Below are positions 6,692 through 11,595 of a stretch of DNA of 11,595 nucleotides, piece by piece. Each line of letters begins with the position of its first letter. Position 1 is the first letter of the stretch. Below the pieces are notes generated by a model, which worked only from the letters and a program-made list of their open reading frames with translations, did not search any database and was not told the DNA's origin. The position numbers and the translations under genes were made by a program. Source of the DNA: an uncultured Ruminococcus sp. (GTDB lineage Bacteria > Bacillota > Clostridia > Oscillospirales > Ruminococcaceae). The DNA lies in contig CAMBJF010000059.1 in the NCBI GenBank assembly GCA_945867875.1, positions 1 to 11,595 of the forward strand, read 5' to 3'.

Positions 6692-7591
6692 TTATTTTGC
6701 AGTATCGGCTATGAACATAGCTGTTGAGCCGCAGGGCAGAGCATATTTTCCCGTTTCCACAGGGAGACCTATCTCGTCGGCGGTAACACTGCCCTTAAAC
6801 TTCTCCCCTACCGTCTCGCCAATGATATACGCCATTACCGAGGGGGAAAGTCCCGTTGTGTAGCTGTTTAAAAGGAAGAACAGCGGGTCATCGCTCATAA
6901 CGCCTGTGCAGAGCTTAACAAGGTCATATATGCAGTCCTCAAGCTTCCACACTTCCTGATTAGGACCTCTGCCGTATGAGGGCGGGTCCATAATGACTGC
7001 GTCATACTTCCTACCACGCTTTATTTCACGGGCAACAAATTTTTCGCAGTCATCGACTATCCAGCGGATAGGTCTGTCGGAAAGTCCCGATGATGCGGCA
7101 TTGTCTCTTGCCCACTGCACCATACCCTTTGATGCATCAACGTGGCATACGGAAGCGCCTGCGGCAGCCGCTGCAAGGGTAGCTCCGCCAGTGTACGCAA
7201 AAAGGTTCAGAACGTTCACCTCTTTGCCGAATCCAATACGCTTTCTGATAAGCTCAGAGGTAAAATCCCAGTTTACAGCCTGCTCGGGGAAAAGTCCCGT
7301 GTGCTTGAAGCCTGTGGGACGGATATTGAAAACAAGCTCTTCTCCTATTTTTAGGTCATATGATATCTGCCAGCTGTCGGGAAGCCTTTTTAAGAAGCTC
7401 CACTGTCCGCCGCCCTTGTCGGAGCGGTGATAATGACCGTCAGCCTTGTTCCATACAGGAGATTTTTTGTCGGTCTTCCATATTACCTGCGGGTCGGGAC
7501 GGACAAGGGAATATTTGCCCCAGTATTCAAGCTTTTCGGAACAGGAGCAGTCTATCAGCCTGTAATCTGTCCATCTGTCAGCAATTCTCAT
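6692..7591 (-). CDS. Class I SAM-dependent methyltransferase, COG1092 (RlmI/RlmK-like)
   Basis: A 299-residue Rossmann-fold methyltransferase. The SAM-binding motif I is at 127-136 (Val-Leu-Asn-Leu-Phe-Ala-Tyr-Thr-Gly-Gly), an acidic residue for the SAM ribose is Asp152, and the catalytic-loop motif is Asp-Pro-Pro-Ser-Tyr-Gly-Arg-Gly at 202-209. These match the rRNA cytosine/guanine methyltransferase group that includes RlmI and the C-terminal part of RlmKL. E. coli RlmI is about 100 residues longer and has an N-terminal PUA domain; the 100 residues before motif I here are different and shorter, so the RNA target cannot be stated. The ATG at 7591 has AAGGA about ten bases upstream and lies 19 bases after the GlmM-like gene. 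Likely cytoplasmic and cotranscribed with its neighbours. Confidence 0.85.
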   Translation of the reverse strand: MRIADRWTDYRLIDCSCSEKLEYWGKYSLVRPDPQVIWKTDKKSPVWNKADGHYHRSDKGGGQWSFLKRLPDSWQISYDLKIGEELVFNIRPTGFKHTGLFPEQAVNWDFTSELIRKRIGFGKEVNVLNLFAYTGGATLAAAAAGASVCHVDASKGMVQWARDNAASSGLSDRPIRWIVDDCEKFVAREIKRGRKYDAVIMDPPSYGRGPNQEVWKLEDCIYDLVKLCTGVMSDDPLFFLLNSYTTGLSPSVMAYIIGETVGEKFKGSVTADEIGLPVETGKYALPCGSTAMFIADTAK

Positions 7592-7610
7592 TTACACGAA
7601 ATCCTTTCTA

Positions 7611-8945
7611 TCATTGGTGTGAGGGGCACAGGCGCTTTATCGCTCCCGCAATTTCAACAGCCATATCGTTAACAGCGTCAAAATGCTTTCCCTCAACGCT
7701 TACACGGATAACAGGCTCTGACGGATTTTCCCGCACAGCTATCCTGCCGAAGCCGTCAAGCTCCTTTTCCTTTTTTTCTATCATTTCTTCAAGCTCGGGA
7801 ATATTTTTCCATACCTCACGCCAGTCCTCCGAAATTTTCACATTCAGAGCCACCTGAGGATATCTTTCCATCACCGAGCACAGCTCGCTGAATTTTTTTC
7901 CCGAACGTTTAACAGCCGAAAGCAGCATTACCGCCGTAAGAAGCCCGTCGCTTTCACAGTTTATATCACCGAACAGGATATTTCCCGAAAGCTCTCCGCC
8001 GAGGGAATATCCTCCCGAAACAAGCTTTTCGGTTATGTATCTGCCCCCCGACCTTGTGGTAACGTCCTTTATCTTATTTTCATCGGCAAAGACGATAAAG
8101 CCCGTATTGACCGATGCGGAGACCACAACGCTGTTTTTTTTCAGTGCTCCCCGCTCACGCATATCCTTGGCAAATACCGCAAGCAGCCTTTCGCCGTCTA
8201 TGGCAGTGCCGTTTTCATCAACTGCAAGGCATTTCGAGCCTGTGCCGTCAAATGCAATGCCAAGGTCACATTTTCTGTTTTTCACAAATTCAGACAGACT
8301 TTCCATATGTGAAATGCCGCATTCCCTGTTGATATTATTTCCGTCAGGGTCGCAGTTTAAAAGGTACACCTTTGCACCGAATGAGGAAAACAGCTTTTCT
8401 GCGGCTTCTGATACAGCTCCGTTGGCACAGTCTGCCGCTATGGTCATTCCCGAAAGGTCGGAGCTGCAGTTTCTGAGGATAAATGCAGTATAGTCGCCAA
8501 CTGCGTCGGGATATGATGACCTTGTGCCGAACGATGTGTTTTTGCTGTGTCTGCCGCTTTTGAGCTTCTCGTTTATTTTTTCGATAACGTCCTCACCGAT
8601 GCGCCTGCCGCCTGAGCCGTATATCACAGCTCCGCAGCTGTCCGCTTCACCGTCGGCACTGCCGATATAGACAAAGCCGTCAGCACCTGTTTTTTTCACA
8701 AGATATGCTCCCGCAGGCTGCGGAATGACTCCAAGTGACACAGCTACACACCCTGCCGAAAGTATCCCTGCGGTGAGAGCCTGCTCAAAGGCTGCCGATG
8801 ATATCCTTGTATCTGTGCCCACAAGCAGCCTGCCGCCGTGGCACATTATCTCGGCAGCCGCTCTTCCGAGCTTTAAAAAGGCTTCACAGGGAATATTTTC
8901 CGAGAGAGCCGTAAACGATCCGTCAGGATCGAATGAAATGCTCAT
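7611..8945 (-). CDS. Phosphohexomutase (GlmM/PGM)-like protein, probably catalytically inactive
   Basis: A 444-residue protein with the length and fold markers of bacterial GlmM, which makes glucosamine-1-phosphate for the cell wall. Recognisable blocks are Gly-Thr-Asp-Thr-Arg-Ile-Ser (43-49), the domain 2 start near 165-176, the Asp-Pro-Asp-Gly-Asn-Asn-Ile-Asn region (199-206), and Gly-Gly-Glu-Leu-Ser-Gly (316-321). The active-site loops are degraded. The N-terminal Thr-Asp-Gly-Val-Arg-Gly is replaced. The phosphoserine loop keeps a Ser (96) but lacks His-Asn-Pro. The Mg2+ loop Asp-Gly-Asp-Gly-Asp-Arg is Asp-Gly-Thr-Gly-Ser-Lys (233-238). The phosphate loop Arg-x-Ser-Gly-Thr-Glu-Pro is Arg-Glu-Asn-Pro-Ser-Glu-Pro (405-411). 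I therefore read it as a pseudoenzyme paralogue, not the cell's GlmM. AAGGAG lies 13 bases before the ATG, somewhat far; no nearer in-frame start exists. It follows ruvB by 30 bases. Confidence 0.85.
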   Translation of the reverse strand: MSISFDPDGSFTALSENIPCEAFLKLGRAAAEIMCHGGRLLVGTDTRISSAAFEQALTAGILSAGCVAVSLGVIPQPAGAYLVKKTGADGFVYIGSADGEADSCGAVIYGSGGRRIGEDVIEKINEKLKSGRHSKNTSFGTRSSYPDAVGDYTAFILRNCSSDLSGMTIAADCANGAVSEAAEKLFSSFGAKVYLLNCDPDGNNINRECGISHMESLSEFVKNRKCDLGIAFDGTGSKCLAVDENGTAIDGERLLAVFAKDMRERGALKKNSVVVSASVNTGFIVFADENKIKDVTTRSGGRYITEKLVSGGYSLGGELSGNILFGDINCESDGLLTAVMLLSAVKRSGKKFSELCSVMERYPQVALNVKISEDWREVWKNIPELEEMIEKKEKELDGFGRIAVRENPSEPVIRVSVEGKHFDAVNDMAVEIAGAIKRLCPSHQ

Positions 8946-8975
8946 ATTTATTTTATGTCTCCTTGATATTTCTAT

Positions 8976-10025
8976 TTATTCAAACATTGAGGTCTGCTTT
9001 TCGGGTGCGCTGTAGCCCATATGCTTGTACGCAAGGGCGGTCGCGCATCTTCCACGGGGAGTACGGGAAATAAATCCCAGCTGCATAAGATACGGCTCGC
9101 ACACATCTTCCAGCGTAACGGACTCCTCGCCTATTGCGGAAGCAAGAGTTTCAAGTCCCGCAGGTCCTCCGCCGTAGCCCTTGATGAGCATATTAAGAAA
9201 ACGCTTGTCAAGGCTGTCAAGTCCCAGAGAATCTATCTCCATTCGGTCAAGGGCAATTGCGGCTATTTCGCCGTTTATGCGTCCCTGTCCGAGAACTTCC
9301 GCAAAATCACGGACACGCTTTAAAAGTCTGTTGGCGATTCTCGGCGTTCCACGGGAGCGCTTTGCTATTTCAGCCGCACCGTCATTATCGCAGGATATAC
9401 CGAGAATAACAGCACTTCGCATAACGATATCCGAAAGCTGCTCCTGAGAATATAGCTCCAGTCGCTGGATAATTCCGAAGCGGTCACGGAGAGGTGCTGT
9501 GAGCTGTCCCGCTCTTGTGGTAGCACCAACAAGGGTGAATCTGTGGAGGTCAACTTTCAACGACCTTGCGGAGGGACCCTTTCCCACGACTATATCAAGG
9601 GCAAAATCCTCCATTGCGGGGTAAAGTATTTCCTCCACTGCACGGGAAAGTCTGTGTATCTCGTCGATAAACAGCACATCGCCCTCGGAAAGATTTGTGA
9701 GCAGTGCCGCAAGATCGCCCGGCTTTTCTATCGCAGGGCCTGAGGTCGTTCGGATATTTACGCCCATTTCGTGAGCGATTATTGTGGAAAGTGTAGTCTT
9801 TCCCAGTCCCGGAGGGCCATACAGCAGAACGTGGTCAAGAGATTCGTTTCGCTGCCTTGCCGCCTTGATATAGACCGCCATATTTTCCTTTACCTTGTCC
9901 TGACCGATATATTCGTTCAGAGTTTTGGGTCTCAGGGAATAATCTATGTCATCGTCCGAGGGCATCGCCTCGGGAGAGACCATACGCTCTTCAAAATCAA
10001 GCTCCATATCGCTTTGTTCCAGCAA
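8976..10025 (-). CDS. ruvB: Holliday junction branch migration ATPase RuvB
   Basis: The hexameric AAA+ motor that, with RuvA, drives Holliday junction branch migration in recombinational repair. The 349 residues show Walker A Gly-Pro-Pro-Gly-Leu-Gly-Lys-Thr at 70-77, Walker B Asp-Glu-Ile-His at 121-124, sensor I Gly-Ala-Thr-Thr-Arg at 167-171, the arginine-finger segment Pro-Leu-Arg-Asp-Arg-Phe-Gly at 178-184, sensor II Gly-Thr-Pro-Arg-Ile-Ala-Asn-Arg, and the C-terminal winged-helix domain with Arg-Thr-Pro-Arg-Gly-Arg. The start appears to be TTG at 10025, with AAGGA about 11 bases upstream; the first in-frame ATG is at 10007 and has no good site. It lies 27 bases after the phosphatase-like gene that separates it from ruvA. 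No active-site residue is missing. Confidence 0.97.
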   Translation of the reverse strand: MLEQSDMELDFEERMVSPEAMPSDDDIDYSLRPKTLNEYIGQDKVKENMAVYIKAARQRNESLDHVLLYGPPGLGKTTLSTIIAHEMGVNIRTTSGPAIEKPGDLAALLTNLSEGDVLFIDEIHRLSRAVEEILYPAMEDFALDIVVGKGPSARSLKVDLHRFTLVGATTRAGQLTAPLRDRFGIIQRLELYSQEQLSDIVMRSAVILGISCDNDGAAEIAKRSRGTPRIANRLLKRVRDFAEVLGQGRINGEIAAIALDRMEIDSLGLDSLDKRFLNMLIKGYGGGPAGLETLASAIGEESVTLEDVCEPYLMQLGFISRTPRGRCATALAYKHMGYSAPEKQTSMFE

Positions 10026-10052
10026 GATAAAGTCATTCCTTTCAGATAGCTG

Positions 10053-11267
10053 TTATGCACCAGTGTCAAAGGACATCGGGGCAATATTTTCGGTAAACGG
10101 TCTTTTCCACCGTGAGGTCTGTTTTGTGGGGATAATGCACAGGGGCAGGCACATTTCATCGGAGGTTATTCCTCCCGAGCCTGCTTTTTCGGGAGCTTTA
10201 TGCTTCTGATTCAGCGCACGGAATGCAAGGGACTTATCTCCCATTGCAAAGGCGATGTAATCTCCTACGAAGTCATAAAGCCGCTTGTTTGTCTTTCCGC
10301 AGCCGAATATTTCTCTGCGGATAAGCTCGCTTCTGCTCATAAGGTGGAAATTCTCCGACAGGTCTCTTGCAAACAGCTTTTCAAAATCTGTCCTGCAGTC
10401 TGCCCTCACATAGAAATCAACTGCACGTCCGCCGAAAACAGGGGGCATTATAAGGCAGTCGCAGAGGTCATATTTCAGATTGAGCATTATTTCCGAGGAA
10501 ATATCCGTCATTCCGTAAGCCGATGTGACTATGATGAGGGTATCGGTCATAGATTTTGACAGCCCGTTTACAGTGTCGTTTATGTCCCTGATTATCTTTT
10601 TGACCTCGTCGCTTTTGCAGCCGAATTTAGCCGCTGCGTCACGGGGTGCGTTCCACTGAACATATGTAAATGTGTTCTGGTCGGTCTCAGCGATCTTCTT
10701 TATAAGCTCAAACATTCTCTTGGGGTCTTCCGCAACCTTGTGATAGCTCTTGTTTTCGGCTATCTTCACATTTGGCATAGCTATGGAAAACGGCTGTACT
10801 GCACCGATTATAGAGCCTGCGATATCACCGAAAATGTTTTCGTAGGGCAGGATAAAATCAGCGGCATTTGCAGATGAAACAGGCTGCTCCGCATATGGGT
10901 CAAGGTTTGAGGAAAGCTCCACCGTGCGGCAGAATTCCTTGAAAAACATCGTCTGTCCGAGACGGCAGTGCTCATTGGGATAAAGTCCCGATATACAGCT
11001 CGTTTCCGCCGCCGCAGGGTATGAGGGGCAGACTGATGTAAGCTGCTCGGTCATCTTTTTGATAAGAATGTCCGAAGACTTCAGCGAATCTCTCAGCATA
11101 TTTTCCCCTGCCCCGCAAAGGACGATGAGGACAACGTTTTTATACATCTTGTTAAGCTCAGTATCAAGCTTTTCTATAGTGGATACATTCACAGGCAGTC
11201 TGTAAAACTTCTTCACAGATGCCGTTACATTCACAGGACACTTATTGTAATTCGGAAATACAAGCAC
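10053..11267 (-). CDS. Alkaline-phosphatase-superfamily (type I phosphodiesterase-like) protein, probably catalytically inactive
   Basis: A 404-residue soluble-looking protein that I align from memory with the alkaline phosphatase family proteins of Clostridia (type I phosphodiesterase/nucleotide pyrophosphatase, PF01663). The scaffold is clear: the Tyr-Lys-Asn-Val-Val-Leu-Ile-Val-Leu strand (42-50), Ser-Gly-Leu-Tyr-Pro-Asn-Glu-His (93-100), Tyr-Val-Gln-Trp-Asn (202-206), Ile-Ile-Val-Thr-Ser (245-249), and Gly-Ile-Thr-Ser-Asp-Glu-Met (366-372). The catalytic residues are not: the first Asp is Cys51, the nucleophilic Thr is Pro84, the Asp and His of the Asp-x3-His site are Arg209 and Ala213, the Asp-His pair is Ala250-Tyr251, and the final His is Ser364. 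No signal peptide. The start is GTG at 11267 with AAGGA nine bases upstream. It lies 12 bases after ruvA and 27 before ruvB, so it is part of the ruv operon. Its role is unknown. Confidence 0.8.
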   Translation of the reverse strand: MLVFPNYNKCPVNVTASVKKFYRLPVNVSTIEKLDTELNKMYKNVVLIVLCGAGENMLRDSLKSSDILIKKMTEQLTSVCPSYPAAAETSCISGLYPNEHCRLGQTMFFKEFCRTVELSSNLDPYAEQPVSSANAADFILPYENIFGDIAGSIIGAVQPFSIAMPNVKIAENKSYHKVAEDPKRMFELIKKIAETDQNTFTYVQWNAPRDAAAKFGCKSDEVKKIIRDINDTVNGLSKSMTDTLIIVTSAYGMTDISSEIMLNLKYDLCDCLIMPPVFGGRAVDFYVRADCRTDFEKLFARDLSENFHLMSRSELIRREIFGCGKTNKRLYDFVGDYIAFAMGDKSLAFRALNQKHKAPEKAGSGGITSDEMCLPLCIIPTKQTSRWKRPFTENIAPMSFDTGA

Positions 11268-11279
11268 GAAAACCAGTCC

Positions 11280-11595
11280 TTATTTAAATTTGGCAAGGCC
11301 CTTAAGGGCAAGTCGGATAAGCTCTTCTGCGGAAAGGGAGGGGTCAAGCTGAGAAACGGCATTTTCCGCCTCTGCCTGAGAGTAGCCGAGAACGAGGAGC
11401 GCATCGACAGCCTCTGCGGCTGCACCGCCTGAGATAAAAGCTCTGTTCACAGGTCCTGCGGGAGCGGAACGGGAAAGAGTCATCTGCTCCTTGGAAAGCT
11501 TGTCTTTTAGCTCAAGAACTATTCTCTGAGCCATTTTTGGGCCAATGCCCTTTACCTTTGTAAGCTGCTTGAAATCGCCTGTGGCAACTGCAAGA
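11280..11595 (-). CDS. ruvA: Holliday junction branch migration protein RuvA, partial (N-terminus beyond the right edge)
   Basis: The frame stays open to the right edge, giving about 105 C-terminal residues; an internal Met at 11534 is not the start. It begins within the second helix-hairpin-helix: Leu-Thr-Lys-Val-Lys-Gly-Ile-Gly-Pro-Lys, then Ala-Gln-Arg-Ile-Val-Leu-Glu-Leu-Lys, the DNA-binding motif of RuvA domain II. After a linker comes domain III, with Val-Asp-Ala-Leu-Leu-Val-Leu-Gly-Tyr and a conserved helical end (Glu-Glu-Leu-Ile-Arg-Leu-Ala-Leu), which contacts RuvB. RuvA tetramers hold the Holliday junction for RuvB. The missing part, about 100 residues, would hold the OB-fold and the first hairpin. 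ruvB is not directly adjacent but one gene downstream. Confidence 0.93.
   Translation of the reverse strand, partial: LAVATGDFKQLTKVKGIGPKMAQRIVLELKDKLSKEQMTLSRSAPAGPVNRAFISGGAAAEAVDALLVLGYSQAEAENAVSQLDPSLSAEELIRLALKGLAKFK

Noticed and set aside
6237..6863. A 208-codon plus-strand open frame opposite ecfA1 and the end of the methyltransferase gene
   Set aside because: It crosses the junction of two well-supported minus-strand genes and shows no domain or hydrophobic pattern of its own.
6800..11000. Recurring short words such as AAGTCCCG across several genes, as a possible dispersed repeat
   Set aside because: They fall at irregular spacing inside different coding frames and fit the strong codon preferences for Gly-Leu and neighbouring residues.

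Overview
The window reads as chromosomal DNA from a low-to-moderate GC Firmicute of class Clostridia, most likely Oscillospiraceae and Ruminococcus-like. I infer this from the DUF5711-type protein beside a CvpA protein, the ecfA1/ecfA2/ecfT/truA group, the AGGAGG-type ribosome binding sites and the protein sequences themselves; no marker gene fixes the genus. All thirteen genes lie on the minus strand, almost all with gaps below 60 bases, so the window is best read from right to left as one or a few long operons. I saw no rRNA, tRNA, CRISPR array, insertion sequence or clear intrinsic terminator.

Right part (11595 to 7611, in transcription order): the 3' end of ruvA, a 404-residue alkaline-phosphatase-superfamily relative, ruvB with a TTG start, and a 444-residue phosphohexomutase (GlmM-like) relative. 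RuvA and RuvB are the Holliday junction branch migration complex and look intact where visible. The two proteins that alternate with them look like pseudoenzymes. The phosphatase-like protein has lost every metal ligand and the nucleophile expected for its family. The GlmM-like protein has degenerate versions of all the mutase active-site loops, including the Mg2+ loop. Both reading frames are full length and open, which argues for a retained non-catalytic role rather than decay.

Middle part (7591 to 2838): a COG1092-type SAM-dependent methyltransferase, then the energy-coupling module of an ECF vitamin/metal transporter (ecfA1, ecfA2, ecfT). This module is split between its two ATPase genes by two unrecognised membrane protein genes. 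The only intergenic space of about 100 bases lies after ecfA1 and holds a perfect TATAAT -10 box, so the membrane genes and ecfA2-ecfT-truA may have their own promoter. No substrate-binding S component is visible; in group II ECF systems these are encoded elsewhere. EcfA2 carries three unusual residues in 16 positions around Walker B (Gly153, Arg161, Arg168), each explicable as one T-to-G change, which suggests either a compromised ATPase or local sequence error.

Left part (2821 to 1): truA (tRNA pseudouridine synthase), a DUF5711-type membrane-anchored protein that probably forms a beta-propeller, and the N-terminal 284 residues of a CvpA-family membrane protein that runs off the left edge and carries an unusually large extracytoplasmic insert.
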